Source: an uncultured Elusimicrobia bacterium (lineage in GTDB: Bacteria > Elusimicrobiota > Elusimicrobia > Elusimicrobiales > UBA9959). From it: a stretch of DNA of 40,386 nt. A program made the translations under genes and the position numbers. The stretch lies in assembly GCA_903879915.1 (NCBI GenBank), contig CAIRNJ010000090.1, positions 1 through 40,386 on the forward strand, read 5' to 3'. Under the pieces are notes generated by a model. It was not told the DNA's origin, ran no database searches, and saw only the letters and a list, made by a program, of their open reading frames with translations. Below, piece by piece: positions 7,479 to 15,058 of the stretch (positions are counted from its first letter, which is position 1; the number at the start of each line of letters is the position of its first letter).

Positions 7479-7737
7479 ACTAGATCTTATACGCGAACTC
7501 ACCAAGCACCTTACCACGGAGAAAGACGCCAAGATGGCCGTCTGCAAAACTTTCGAGATAATGACGGAAGCCCTGCGCGAGAACCGCAAGGTAGTGATCT
7601 CCAATTTCGGCACCTTCAAAGTGAAGGACCGCATGCCGCGCCAGATGCGCAACCCCAAGACCAACCAGCGCGTGATGGTGGGGCCGCGCAAAAGCATACG
7701 GTTCAAGCCGTCGAAAAAACTTACGATAGGGATGTGA
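7471..7737 (+). CDS. HU/IHF-family DNA-binding protein
   Basis: This 88-residue nucleoid protein has the HU signature VVISNFGTFKVKDRMPRQMR (about 42-61), with the arm Arg/Lys and the MRNPKT motif containing the conserved Pro that intercalates DNA. It starts MNRLDLIRELTKH, typical of IHF-like subunits, and a GGAGGGGG site lies upstream. The order HU/IHF, MerR-like gene, tRNA-Pro resembles the ihfA-merR-tRNA-Pro neighbourhood of many proteobacteria, which suggests an ancestral arrangement. Confidence 0.92.
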   Translation: MNRLDLIRELTKHLTTEKDAKMAVCKTFEIMTEALRENRKVVISNFGTFKVKDRMPRQMRNPKTNQRVMVGPRKSIRFKPSKKLTIGM

Positions 7738-7762
7738 GCGGGGAAGGAAAGAAGAGCCGCGG

Positions 7763-8104
7763 ATGACCGAAAAGAAATATTTGACCATGCGGGAAGCGTC
7801 CCGCAAAGCGCAGGTGCCGGAATATACCATGCGCTACTGGGAGACGAAGTTCCGCCTGCTGCGCCCGCTGCGGCTGGCCAGCGGCCACCGCCGCTACACG
7901 ATTGCCGACGTGGAGACGCTGCTGGAGATAAAAGACCTGGTTTTCGTGAAGGGCTATTCGCTGGACGGGGCGCGCAAGGCGCTGAGCGCAAAAAAGCGGC
8001 AGAAGAAGCCGGCGGCGGCGATGCCGGCCGCGCCGGTCGTTACAAAAGCCACTCTGCTCGACGAGATAAAGAAAGACCTGCGGCAGCTGATACAGGAATT
8101 ATAA
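7763..8104 (+). CDS. MerR-family transcriptional regulator
   Basis: This 113-residue protein has a MerR HTH: YLTMREASRKAQVPEYTMRYWE (about 6-27) and the wing FRLLRPLRLASGHRRYT with the family's Arg-Arg-Tyr. A helix (about 50-75) and an Ala/Lys-rich C-terminal part follow. There is no effector-binding domain or metal-binding cysteine, so it probably acts as a small DNA-binding or dimerising regulator. It is the last gene before tRNA-Pro(GGG). Confidence 0.88.
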   Translation: MTEKKYLTMREASRKAQVPEYTMRYWETKFRLLRPLRLASGHRRYTIADVETLLEIKDLVFVKGYSLDGARKALSAKKRQKKPAAAMPAAPVVTKATLLDEIKKDLRQLIQEL

Positions 8105-8115
8105 TTCCTTTTTGC

Positions 8116-8121
8116 TATAAT
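8116..8121 (+). promoter_or_regulatory. Extended -10 promoter of tRNA-Pro(GGG)
   Basis: TATAAT preceded by TGC (extended -10). The block TTTGCTATAAT is nearly repeated as TTTGCTATCAT upstream of the second tRNA-Pro gene at 9650-9655. Confidence 0.5.
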
Positions 8122-8164
8122 AAATGCGCGGGTAATTAGTTCCGTTCCGTTGGAGTTGCGTTAC

Positions 8165-8236
8165 CGGGGTGTGGCTCAATGGTAGAGCGCTCGCTTGGGG
8201 TGCGAGAGATTGCGGGTCCGATTCCCGCCACCCCGA
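8165..8236 (+). tRNA. tRNA-Pro(GGG)
   Basis: A full cloverleaf of 72 nt: acceptor CGGGGTG / CACCCCG with A discriminator and the C1-G72 pair typical of bacterial tRNA-Pro, anticodon loop TTGGGGT, and T-arm GCGGG-TCCGATT-CCCGC. CCA is not encoded. Confidence 0.95.
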
Positions 8237-8256
8237 TAAGGCAATTCAAACGGTGA

Positions 8257-8283
8257 AAGCCGGCCAAACTTGGCCGGTTTTTA
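8257..8283 (+). terminator. Intrinsic terminator after tRNA-Pro(GGG)
   Basis: The stem CCGGCCA / TGGCCGG with a 4-nt loop, extendable by an AAG/TTT wobble segment, is followed by a T-run. Confidence 0.75.
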
Positions 8284-8393
8284 TTTTGCCCTGAATAAGG
8301 GAGGACGGAGAGCCTGAGCGCGATTTATTTTATAAAATACAGGTACGGGGAATGCGCCGCGGGGCGGCAGAGTTAGGGAGGAGAAAAATTAAA

Positions 8394-9605
8394 ATGAACT
8401 TTAAAACGATAATTACCGGGGTGCTGGTACTGGCGGCGGCGCCGACGGGCGCTTCCGCGGGCTCGCCCGCGCCGCAGGCCGCGCAGGCCGAAGGCGCCAA
8501 CCGCATAGCTTTTTCTTTCTACGGCAAAGCCGCGAAAACCCCCGGCAATATTTTCTTTTCCCCCTACAGCATGAATACCGCTTTCGCCATGGCCTACGAA
8601 GGCGCCAAGGGGGAGACCGCCGCCGAGATAGGCAGGGTTTTCGGCTTCGCTAAGACCAAAGCCGTTGCACGCGCCAACGCCGCCTCGCTGGCGCGCGGCC
8701 TGGCGGCCGCGGCCCGGGGGGCCGAGTTCGCGCAGGCAAACTCTTTCTGGGCGCAGCAGGAGTACAAGTTCCTGCCGGACTACGTTAAGGCGATCAGCGG
8801 CGGCTACGGCGCGGAAGCCCATTCCGTCAACTTCGCCTCCGACACAGAAGGCGCGCGGCAGCAGATCAATGCCTGGACCGAGGGAAAGACCAAAGGGAAA
8901 ATAAAGGACCTGTTCGCGCAGGGCGCGCTCAACGCCCTCACGCGCCTAGTGCTGGTCAACGCCGTTTATTTCAAAGGCCAGTGGGCGGCCGCTTTCGACA
9001 AGGCGCGCACCACGGACGAGGAGTTCACGCTGAACTCCGGAGAGAAAATAAAAGCACCGATGATGCGCTTCGGCGGGGACCAGGACCTGGAATACGGTTC
9101 GGCGCCCGGCCTGCAGACCCTGCGGCTTCCTTACAAAGGGGGCAGCCTGGCCCTGCTGGCGGTGCTGCCGAAGGATAAAAAGGTTTTCGCGGAACTTGAA
9201 CGCGGCCTTACGCCCGCGAAGCTGGCGCAGCTGCGCAAAGGGCTGTCGGAGCAGAAGGTGAAAGTGTTCCTGCCCCGGTTCACGTTCAGCGCCTCCTACC
9301 AGCTCAACAGCGCGCTGGCCGCGCTGGGCATGCCCGCGGCCTTCACCGACGCCGCCGACTTCTCGGGCATGGACGGCACGAAAAAACTTTTCATCCAGAA
9401 AGCCGTGCACAAAGCCTTCGTGGAGGTGAACGAAGAGGGCACCGAGGCCGCCGCCGCCACCGGAGTGGCCATGGGCCTGAAATCCATGCCGGCCTTCGAC
9501 ATCCCGGAATTCCGCGCCGACAGGCCTTTCGTTTTCTTTATCGAGGACACGAAGACCGGGCTGGTGCTTTTTATGGGCCGCATGGAGGACCCGGGCAAGC
9601 AGTAG
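8394..9605 (+). CDS. Secreted serpin (serine protease inhibitor)
   Basis: This 403-residue serpin has an N-terminal signal peptide (about 1-22). The start at 8394 is chosen over the longer 8352 frame because AGGGAGGA sits just upstream and MNFKTIITGVLVLAAA is a clean signal sequence. Serpin hallmarks are NIFFSPYSMNTAFAMAY near the N-terminus, LVLVNAVYFKGQW in the middle, and the hinge and reactive-centre loop near 349-364 (GTEAAAATGVAMGLKS). Counting from the hinge Gly as P15 puts Lys363 at P1 and Ser at P1', which predicts inhibition of a trypsin-like protease. It ends with the RPFVFFIEDTKTG and FMGRMEDP motifs. A possible -10 (TATAAA, 8331-8336) lies upstream. The Ala-rich hinge suggests an inhibitory serpin. 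Confidence 0.92.
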   Translation: MNFKTIITGVLVLAAAPTGASAGSPAPQAAQAEGANRIAFSFYGKAAKTPGNIFFSPYSMNTAFAMAYEGAKGETAAEIGRVFGFAKTKAVARANAASLARGLAAAARGAEFAQANSFWAQQEYKFLPDYVKAISGGYGAEAHSVNFASDTEGARQQINAWTEGKTKGKIKDLFAQGALNALTRLVLVNAVYFKGQWAAAFDKARTTDEEFTLNSGEKIKAPMMRFGGDQDLEYGSAPGLQTLRLPYKGGSLALLAVLPKDKKVFAELERGLTPAKLAQLRKGLSEQKVKVFLPRFTFSASYQLNSALAALGMPAAFTDAADFSGMDGTKKLFIQKAVHKAFVEVNEEGTEAAAATGVAMGLKSMPAFDIPEFRADRPFVFFIEDTKTGLVLFMGRMEDPGKQ

Positions 9606-9649
9606 GCGGAAAGCGGGGGGAACGGCTTTCTCCCGGCCTGAAGATTTGC

Positions 9650-9655
9650 TATCAT
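9650..9655 (+). promoter_or_regulatory. Extended -10 promoter of tRNA-Pro(CGG)
   Basis: TATCAT preceded by TGC, in the block TTTGCTATCAT shared with the other tRNA-Pro promoter. Confidence 0.45.
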
Positions 9656-9682
9656 CTACGGGTAGCGGAAATTGGAAAAGAT

Positions 9683-9755
9683 CGGGGCGTGGCTCAGCTG
9701 GTAGAGCGCTCGCTTCGGGTGCGAGAGATCGTGAGTTCAAATCTCACCGCCCCGA
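9683..9755 (+). tRNA. tRNA-Pro(CGG)
   Basis: A 73-nt cloverleaf: acceptor CGGGGCG / CGCCCCG with A discriminator, anticodon loop TTCGGGT, and T-arm GTGAG-TTCAAAT-CTCAC. The anticodon arm is otherwise identical to that of tRNA-Pro(GGG) 1.5 kb upstream, suggesting duplication. Confidence 0.95.
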
Positions 9756-9921
9756 TTTTACTTCCAACCGGCCCCCTCTCAGCTACGCTCCCCTCAATGC
9801 CGCAAGCCCCCAGGACAGCCCCTTGACATGTCATGGGCACAGCCTTGCCTAGCTATATCCTTTTTAGTATTATTACATGGTCGCGCGCGGAAGATCGGCC
9901 GGACGGCTGCGGGAATATATT

Positions 9922-10209
9922 ATGCGCCTTAGTTTCAGGATCATAGGCAAAGTACAGGGAATAGGCTACCGCTGGTTCGTAAAGGAAGCCGCGGCCAGGC
10001 ATAACGTGTGCGGCTGGGTACGCAACGCCGCGGACGGCTCGGTGGAAGGGGAAGCGCAGGGCCCCGTGCCGGCGCTGGACGACTTCCTTAAAGAGCTCAA
10101 GACGGGGCACGTCTGGGCCGCGGTGAGCGGCGCCGAAACGCAGGAAATGCTGGACAGCGGCGACGAAGAAACAGATTTTCGCATAAAACAGTCGGAAGAC
10201 CGGCCGTAG
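9922..10209 (+). CDS. acyP: Acylphosphatase
   Basis: This 95-residue enzyme hydrolyses acyl phosphates. It shows the family signature IGKVQGIGYRWFV with the phosphate-binding loop and catalytic Arg17, and GWVRNAADGSVEGEAQG with catalytic Asn35. The start at 9922 is preferred over an in-frame ATG at 9877 because the family begins directly at this strand and a GGGA lies about 8 nt upstream. A promoter-like pair (TTGCCT 9845-9850, TATTAT 9868-9873, 17-bp spacer) precedes it. The sigma factor gene follows 21 nt downstream. Confidence 0.93.
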   Translation: MRLSFRIIGKVQGIGYRWFVKEAAARHNVCGWVRNAADGSVEGEAQGPVPALDDFLKELKTGHVWAAVSGAETQEMLDSGDEETDFRIKQSEDRP

Positions 10210-10230
10210 AGCCCGCGGCGAGAGGAAAAA

Positions 10231-11310
10231 ATGTCAGAAGAAAAAGAAACGGAAGAGCAGGAAAAAGAAGAGCCCGCCAAAGAGGAAAAGACCGGCGAGG
10301 TCATTCCCAAGGAAAAGCTCAGCTCCATCAATATCGATTCCACCAACCAGTACATCCGCAAGATCAGCCAGATAGACCATAAGGTGACGCGCGAGGAATC
10401 GCACGAGCTGTGGAAGCGCGTGAAGCGCGGCGACCGCCGCGCCAAAGAGCGCATCATGGAGCTGAACCTGAAGCTGGTGATCCCCATAGCCAAGCGCTTC
10501 CTGTACGCCGGGGCCGACCTGATGGACCTGGTGGAGGAAGGCAACCTGGGGCTGCTGCACGCCATCGACAAATTCGACCCGAAGAAAGGCTTCCGCTTTT
10601 CCACCTACGCCTCCTACTGGGTGGAGCAGCACGTGCGCCGCTCCGTTGAAGAGAATTCCAAGACCATCCGCATCCCGCCGCACGCGTGGACCGCGCTGCG
10701 CAAGTGGCTCAAGCAGTGGGACGCCATGCACGGGAAACTGGGGCGTGATCCAACGATGGCCGAAATGGCCAAGCACATGCACTGGAACGCCAACCAGGTG
10801 CGCACCGCCCTCAACGCTTCGGAGATAGTCACCGGCCTGTCCTCCATCGAGACCCCGCTGTCCAGCGGCGACGAGATGGACGACACCGTGGGAGACACGC
10901 TCAAGGACACGGCCGCGTCCAGCCCCGACAACCTTATTTCCATCCTGCGCCTGCACGACGAGCTGAAGGACGCGCTGGTGGAGATAGGCGACAGGGAACG
11001 CATGATAGTGGAATACCGCTACGGCCTGTCAGGCCAGACGCCGATGACCTTGAACGACATCGGCAAAAAGCTCAACCTGTCCCGCGAGCGCGTGAGGCAG
11101 ATAGAGGAGCGCGCGCTGCTGCGGCTGCGCCGCGTTGCGGCGAAGATGGGGCTTATCGAACTGGGCCGCCGCCCCGACCACGCGAACCTCCAGCCCGGCT
11201 GGCAGCAGCCGAAGGTGAAGACGGACATACTCGGCGACGCGATACCTACCAAGCCGTACGTGCCGCGCAGCCAGACGAAGAACAAAAAAGCGAAACGGGG
11301 CAAAGCATGA
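10231..11310 (+). CDS. RNA polymerase sigma-70 factor, group 2 (RpoD/RpoS-like)
   Basis: This 359-residue sigma factor has a charged N-terminal extension (1-30, Glu/Lys-rich), region 1.2 (about 35-70), and regions 2.1-2.4 (about 75-145) with the core-binding DLMDLVEEGNLGLLHAIDKF and DNA-reading RFSTYASYWVEQHVRR. Region 3 (about 150-220) and region 4 (about 250-305) follow, the latter with the HTH TLNDIGKKLNLSRERVRQIE. The C-terminus continues with a basic Lys-rich tail (about 310-359) beyond the usual end. Region 1.1 is absent, which suggests an alternative group 2 sigma rather than the housekeeping RpoD, though short primary sigmas exist. It overlaps apt by 4 bp. Confidence 0.9.
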   Translation: MSEEKETEEQEKEEPAKEEKTGEVIPKEKLSSINIDSTNQYIRKISQIDHKVTREESHELWKRVKRGDRRAKERIMELNLKLVIPIAKRFLYAGADLMDLVEEGNLGLLHAIDKFDPKKGFRFSTYASYWVEQHVRRSVEENSKTIRIPPHAWTALRKWLKQWDAMHGKLGRDPTMAEMAKHMHWNANQVRTALNASEIVTGLSSIETPLSSGDEMDDTVGDTLKDTAASSPDNLISILRLHDELKDALVEIGDRERMIVEYRYGLSGQTPMTLNDIGKKLNLSRERVRQIEERALLRLRRVAAKMGLIELGRRPDHANLQPGWQQPKVKTDILGDAIPTKPYVPRSQTKNKKAKRGKA

Positions 11311-11846
11311 ACCAGGACATCCTGCAGACGGTTTCCAGGCTGAAGGCCATAGTCCGCGACGTGCCGGACTTTCCGAAGAAAGGGATCATCTTCAAGGATA
11401 TCACCCCTTTGCTGGCGGACCACGCGGCCTTCTCCGAAACGATCGCGTATTTCGCCGGTCAGTTCCGGGGGCGCGGCATAACGAAAGTGCTGGGCATCGA
11501 GGCCCGCGGCTTTCTGCTGGCCGGCCCCATAGCCATGGCGCTGGGCGCCGGCATAGTGCCGGTGCGCAAGAAAGGCAAGCTGCCGTACAAGACCCTCTCG
11601 GCCTCTTACGAGCTGGAATACGGCACGGACACGCTCGAGATGCACGTTGACGCCGTCAAGCCGGGCGAGAAGGTGCTGATCGTAGACGACGTGCTGGCCA
11701 CGGGCGGCACCGCCGGCGCCGTCTGCGAGCTGGCCGAGAAAGGCGGCGCGACGGTAGAGGGAATAGCCATGCTGATAGAGCTGGAGTTCCTCAAGGGCCG
11801 CGCGAAACTGCCCGGCCGCGACATTCAGGCTTTGCTGAAATATTAA
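11307..11846 (+). CDS. apt: Adenine phosphoribosyltransferase
   Basis: This 179-residue enzyme makes AMP from adenine and PRPP (purine salvage). The PRPP-binding signature VLIVDDVLATGGTAGA is clear at about 119-134. IRDVPDFPKKGIIFKDITPLL (residues about 14-34) and IEARGFLLAGPIA are characteristic of Apt. Length matches the family. It is translationally coupled to the sigma factor gene, and tRNA-Arg follows 14 nt after its stop. Confidence 0.96.
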   Translation: MNQDILQTVSRLKAIVRDVPDFPKKGIIFKDITPLLADHAAFSETIAYFAGQFRGRGITKVLGIEARGFLLAGPIAMALGAGIVPVRKKGKLPYKTLSASYELEYGTDTLEMHVDAVKPGEKVLIVDDVLATGGTAGAVCELAEKGGATVEGIAMLIELEFLKGRAKLPGRDIQALLKY

Positions 11847-11860
11847 GCGCAGCAGTAACT

Positions 11861-11935
11861 GCCCCCGTCGTTCAACGGATAGGACGAGAGTTTCCTAAAC
11901 TCCAAATAGAGGTTCGATTCCTCTCGGGGGCACCA
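11861..11935 (+). tRNA. tRNA-Arg(CCT)
   Basis: The cloverleaf has acceptor GCCCCCG / CGGGGGC, A discriminator and an encoded CCA (11933-11935), anticodon loop TTCCTAA and T-arm AGAGG-TTCGATT-CCTCT. The anticodon stem has one A-C mismatch at its base. It is the only tRNA in the window with an encoded CCA. Confidence 0.93.
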
Positions 11936-11964
11936 GCTTTAGCGGCAGCAACGGAGAACAAACT

Positions 11965-12639
11965 ATGCCTTCAGAAACATGGATAGACAGCGGCAAGATA
12001 GCGGCGCCGGGCAAAGTCGACCAGACGCTGAACTGGATAAAGAAGAACCGGGAGACCGTCATAGGCTCGGTAGTCATCGCGCTGGCGGCGGCCCTTTTCG
12101 CCGTGTATTTCTTCATTCATTTGCAGAGCACGCGCGAAACCGCGTGGAAGAACCTGTTCATAGCGCAGCAGACCGGCTACGGCGGCGACCTGCCCAAGGC
12201 GGCCGCGCTGCTGGGCGAGGTAGAGACCGTCTACTCGAACACCACCGCCGCGCCTTACGCCACGCTCACCAAAGGCGACCTGCTTTTCGCGGACGGGAAA
12301 TTCAAGGAAGCCGGCGAGGAATACGCCAGGCTGACCGCCCGGCCGGCGAGTCTGGCGCCGTTCGCGCTGTACAACCTGGGCAAGTGCAGGGAAGCCCAGG
12401 GCGACCTGACCGGCGCGCAGGTGGAATACTCGGCCATGCTCGAAAAATTCCCGGAGCACTTCCTGGCCCCGGAATGCCATTTATCCATGGCGCGCGTGCA
12501 GGAGATCTCCGGCGCGAAAGACGCGGCGAAGGCCACCTACGAAAAGATCGTGCTGCTCTACCCCGACACCTCCTGGGCGGCGCAGGCCAGGGAGCGCCTG
12601 ACCGCGGGGGAACAGAAGGCCCCGCCCGCCAAGAAATAA
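11965..12639 (+). CDS. Membrane-anchored TPR protein (YfgM-like)
   Basis: This 224-residue protein has one membrane segment near 36-57 (TVIGSVVIALAAALFAVYFF) and a periplasmic or extracytoplasmic tetratricopeptide region (about 75-210), including FALYNLGKCREAQGDLTGAQ and the repeat around TYEKIVLLYPDTSWAAQARE. Topology and repeat spacing resemble YfgM or Tol-Pal-like TPR proteins that assist envelope protein assembly, but no specific partner can be named. It ends Lys-rich. A terminator lies 20 nt downstream. Confidence 0.75.
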   Translation: MPSETWIDSGKIAAPGKVDQTLNWIKKNRETVIGSVVIALAAALFAVYFFIHLQSTRETAWKNLFIAQQTGYGGDLPKAAALLGEVETVYSNTTAAPYATLTKGDLLFADGKFKEAGEEYARLTARPASLAPFALYNLGKCREAQGDLTGAQVEYSAMLEKFPEHFLAPECHLSMARVQEISGAKDAAKATYEKIVLLYPDTSWAAQARERLTAGEQKAPPAKK

Positions 12640-12658
12640 CCGCGTGTTCTTCCCGGAA

Positions 12659-12685
12659 AGCCCGGCCGGCGCGCCGGGCTTTTTG
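12659..12685 (+). terminator. Intrinsic terminator after the TPR gene
   Basis: Arms AGCCCGGC (12659-12666) and GCCGGGCT (12673-12680) pair around a 6-nt loop, followed by a T-run. Confidence 0.8.
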
Positions 12686-12708
12686 TTATCCGCCCGACGA
12701 CGGAATTA

Positions 12709-12714
12709 TATAAT
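12709..12714 (+). promoter_or_regulatory. -10 box (TATAAT) before the 12742 gene
   Basis: A perfect TATAAT lies 27 nt before the ATG and is followed by an AAAGGGGA ribosome-binding site, so this is a conventional led transcript. The -35 element is weak. Confidence 0.5.
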
Positions 12715-12741
12715 ACGGACGGGCCGGCAAAGGGGAACTGA

Positions 12742-13317
12742 ATGAAAAAACTGCTGTATCTTTTTATCGTGCTGGCGCTGCCGTACCGCGCGGCCGCCCA
12801 GGCCGCGCAGGGCCCGCTGCTCGGCACCTTCAGGCTGGGGCTCGGCCTGCCCGGGAACCTGAACGTGGCGGGCGCGAACCGTGACTCGGACGAGGATACG
12901 CAAGCCGGGCCGGCGGCGGGGTTCGAACTGGTACGCGGGTACGGCGACGTAGGTCTGGGCCTGGGCCTGGAACTGCTGCCGCGGCGCGGGCTGCAGCGCG
13001 CGCCCGGCACCGCCTTCGGCTTCCTGGCCCTGCCGCTGATCTTTGAAGTCTCCGATTACGGGAGCTACGACAGCGGGGCGCTGACGCCCTACTTCCGGCT
13101 GCAGGGCGGGCCCGATCTGTTCCTGCCCGGCCGCGCCTTCCTCGGAACCTCGAAGAACGGCGGGCCGAACGCCTGCGCCGGCATAGGCGTGGGCGTAAGG
13201 AAAAAGCGGGGCTTCACGGCGGAGCTGAGGTTCAGCTTCTACCGGGCCTCGCTGGACCACAACAAGATACGGCTGCTGTATTCGGCGCCCGGAATGACCG
13301 CGGGATATTCCTTTTAA
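12742..13317 (+). CDS. Small outer-membrane beta-barrel protein
   Basis: This 191-residue protein has a signal peptide (about 1-19, MKKLLYLFIVLALPYRAAAQ). It is rich in alternating hydrophobic/Gly stretches (DVGLGLGLELLPR, ACAGIGVGVRKKRG, AELRFSFYRASLD) and ends in Phe, which is typical of outer-membrane barrels recognised by the BAM complex. I do not recognise a specific family; an eight-stranded OmpX/OprF-like barrel is plausible. It is preceded by its own promoter and followed by a second barrel gene with its own promoter. Confidence 0.7.
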   Translation: MKKLLYLFIVLALPYRAAAQAAQGPLLGTFRLGLGLPGNLNVAGANRDSDEDTQAGPAAGFELVRGYGDVGLGLGLELLPRRGLQRAPGTAFGFLALPLIFEVSDYGSYDSGALTPYFRLQGGPDLFLPGRAFLGTSKNGGPNACAGIGVGVRKKRGFTAELRFSFYRASLDHNKIRLLYSAPGMTAGYSF

Positions 13318-13359
13318 GCGCGGCAGGCCGCACGGGACGGAGCGGCGGACAGAATTTGT

Positions 13360-13365
13360 TATAAT
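13360..13365 (+). promoter_or_regulatory. -10 box (TATAAT) directly before the 13372 gene
   Basis: A perfect TATAAT ends 6 nt before the ATG, with TTATAA between and no Shine-Dalgarno sequence. The same spacing is seen at 374-386. Confidence 0.55.
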
Positions 13366-13371
13366 TTATAA

Positions 13372-14703
13372 ATGAGACGCCAGGCCAGGCTTTACCCCGC
13401 ACTTTCCATCCTGCCGCCGCTGACCGCGGCGCTGCTGGCTTTCTCCTCTTACGCGCACGCCACCAAGCTCGACCTTTCGTCCGAGGTGGAATTCAAGGGC
13501 GCCAACTACGGGCACCTGATCTACGGCGCACAGCGCAACTCGCAGGCCCTGTACACGGAAAGCGCGGCGCTCGGCTTCGTAATAAAGGACATCCGCCTGG
13601 AACAGGCGCCGCAGTCCACCATGGAAGTAGGCATCGTTCTGCAGAGCGTGGGCGCGGGCGCGTCCTCCGGCACCGTGGTGGCCTCGCCGCAGTTCTCCGA
13701 CGCCGCCAACCGCCTGCCGCAGAGCAACGGCACGCCGTTCGTACGCGAGGCGTACGTCAGGATACTCGATTTCGTAAAGCCGGACGTCACCGCCACTTTC
13801 GGCAGGCAGAGCTTCACGCTGGGCCAGGGCATAAGCCTTGCCAGCGACGACCTCGGCCTGCCGGGCGGACGGCTGGAGATAAAGAACATCTACCACGGGA
13901 TCAAGACCGATCTTTTCTTTTTCCGCCCGTTCAACAGCGTCGGCTTCACCCAGTTGTACGGCGGCTCGGCCTACTATCCGGGCAGCGAAGGCGTGTGGCA
14001 GCTCTACCATTTCTGGCAGCAGGACACGGCCGCCCCCGGCGACATAGTGTTCGACACCGCGGCTAAGACCAAGAAGTTCACCGGCCTGCGCTACGTGCTG
14101 ACGCAGAAACAGCTTTCCTTCGACGGCGAGGCCGTGATACAGCGCGGAACGTCGAAGAAAAGAACGGGGGGGACGGCCGCTTACGAAGCCCACGCTTTCA
14201 TGATGACCGGCTCCTGGAAGCAGGACCTCGCTTTTTTCGGCAAGTCCAGGATACGCCTGGGCTACGGCAGGTCCTCCGGCAACCCGGGCGCGAACGCGGA
14301 CACGGACAAAGCTTTCTTCCCCGCTTTCGGCAAGAAATACAAAGGCCTGGAGCGCAGCGGCTACGGAGAGATAGCCGGCGCCAGCCTTTACGATATAGTA
14401 AAGACCTCGCCCACGGCCAACGGCCTGCCGGACGGGGTCTCGGGCCTGAACATTATAGTGATAGGCGCGGACCTGACGTACAGGAAGCTGCTGTTATCGG
14501 CCGATCTTTATAAGTTCAGGGCCACCAATAACGCCTCCGGCGGCTCGCTGCAGATAGCCAGCGAGTGGGACCTTAAAGTGACCTACCCCTTGAGCGACAG
14601 GATGCGCCTGACCGCCGTTTACGCCACTTTTACCCCGCTGGGCTTATACCTGGACAAAACCCAGTCAAAACTCGTCTACGGCGCAGTTTCAGCCAAATTC
14701 TAA
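13372..14703 (+). CDS. Outer-membrane porin-like beta-barrel protein
   Basis: This 443-residue protein has an N-terminal signal peptide (about 1-30, cleavage near AHA). The mature part is made of amphipathic beta strands, with phrases such as VTATFGRQSFTLGQGI (about 139-154), RIRLGYGRSSG and RMRLTAVYATFTPLG, and it ends VSAKF with a C-terminal Phe. Its length, strand pattern and the FGRQ motif are similar to alginate-export-type or phosphate-selective porins, so I infer a 16-18-stranded channel; the substrate is unknown. The start is fixed by a TATAAT box 6 nt upstream. A strong terminator follows. Confidence 0.75.
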   Translation: MRRQARLYPALSILPPLTAALLAFSSYAHATKLDLSSEVEFKGANYGHLIYGAQRNSQALYTESAALGFVIKDIRLEQAPQSTMEVGIVLQSVGAGASSGTVVASPQFSDAANRLPQSNGTPFVREAYVRILDFVKPDVTATFGRQSFTLGQGISLASDDLGLPGGRLEIKNIYHGIKTDLFFFRPFNSVGFTQLYGGSAYYPGSEGVWQLYHFWQQDTAAPGDIVFDTAAKTKKFTGLRYVLTQKQLSFDGEAVIQRGTSKKRTGGTAAYEAHAFMMTGSWKQDLAFFGKSRIRLGYGRSSGNPGANADTDKAFFPAFGKKYKGLERSGYGEIAGASLYDIVKTSPTANGLPDGVSGLNIIVIGADLTYRKLLLSADLYKFRATNNASGGSLQIASEWDLKVTYPLSDRMRLTAVYATFTPLGLYLDKTQSKLVYGAVSAKF

Positions 14704-14732
14704 GACCTCTCCCGGCATCCCCGGAACCGCCT

Positions 14733-14761
14733 GCCCCGCTTAACGAAGCGGGGCGTTTTTT
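14733..14761 (+). terminator. Intrinsic terminator after the porin-like gene
   Basis: Arms GCCCCGCTT / AAGCGGGGC with a 4-nt loop are followed by GTTTTTT. Confidence 0.88.
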
Positions 14762-14958
14762 CAGGCAACGGGAGACAGGGGGGGACCGGATGGCAGGAAA
14801 TGGAGCCACTGAACGGCAAAAGCCCCGGAACAGGCCGGGGAGGGGGAGAAAACACCCCGAACCAGCCACAGCAGCCCCCTTCTTCCCCCCTTTCACCCTC
14901 AAAAAAGCAGGCCGTTCCGCTGTTTCGCAGCAGCACGCCCCACGACGAGCTGCCCGAC
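14762..14958. other. Non-coding, purine- and C-rich spacer
   Basis: I see no supported gene here; short open frames on both strands lack ribosome-binding sites and recognisable sequence. The G- and C-tracts are skewed between the strands. The DnaA-box-like sites follow directly. Confidence 0.4.
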
Positions 14959-14979
14959 TTATCCACAGGGTTATCAACA
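14959..14979 (+). promoter_or_regulatory. Two adjacent DnaA-box-like 9-mers
   Basis: TTATCCACA (14959-14967) is a perfect consensus DnaA box. TTATCAACA (14971-14979) is a one-mismatch variant in the same orientation, 12 bp on. An AT-rich stretch follows. The pair may be a small DnaA-binding locus or may regulate the gene at 15053. It is not enough to call an origin. Confidence 0.4.
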
Positions 14980-14981
14980 CC

Positions 14982-15058
14982 GTGTTGACATTAAATGACA
15001 TATGATTGCCATGTGTTGACATATAAATAGATATAGGCTAATATTATGTCATATGACA
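14982..15058 (+). promoter_or_regulatory. Promoter and putative operators of the 15053 gene
   Basis: The 10-mer GTGTTGACAT occurs at 14982-14991 and again at 15013-15022. The second copy contains TTGACA (15016-15021), a perfect -35 box, with TAATAT 17 bp downstream (15039-15044) or TATTAT at 15042-15047 as -10. A perfect 12-nt palindrome TGTCATATGACA (15047-15058) covers the start codon. The layout suggests a repressor-controlled, possibly autoregulated promoter with a leaderless or nearly leaderless mRNA. Confidence 0.5.

Noticed and set aside
8352-8393. Longer serpin start
   Set aside because: The extra 14 residues precede a good Shine-Dalgarno site and a clean signal peptide starting at 8394.
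9877-9921. Earlier acylphosphatase start
   Set aside because: The family starts at the 9922 Met, and the predicted transcription start falls at about this earlier ATG.
14959-15058. Replication origin (oriC)
   Set aside because: Only two DnaA-like boxes, no dnaA or dnaN nearby, and gene orientations converge instead of diverging.
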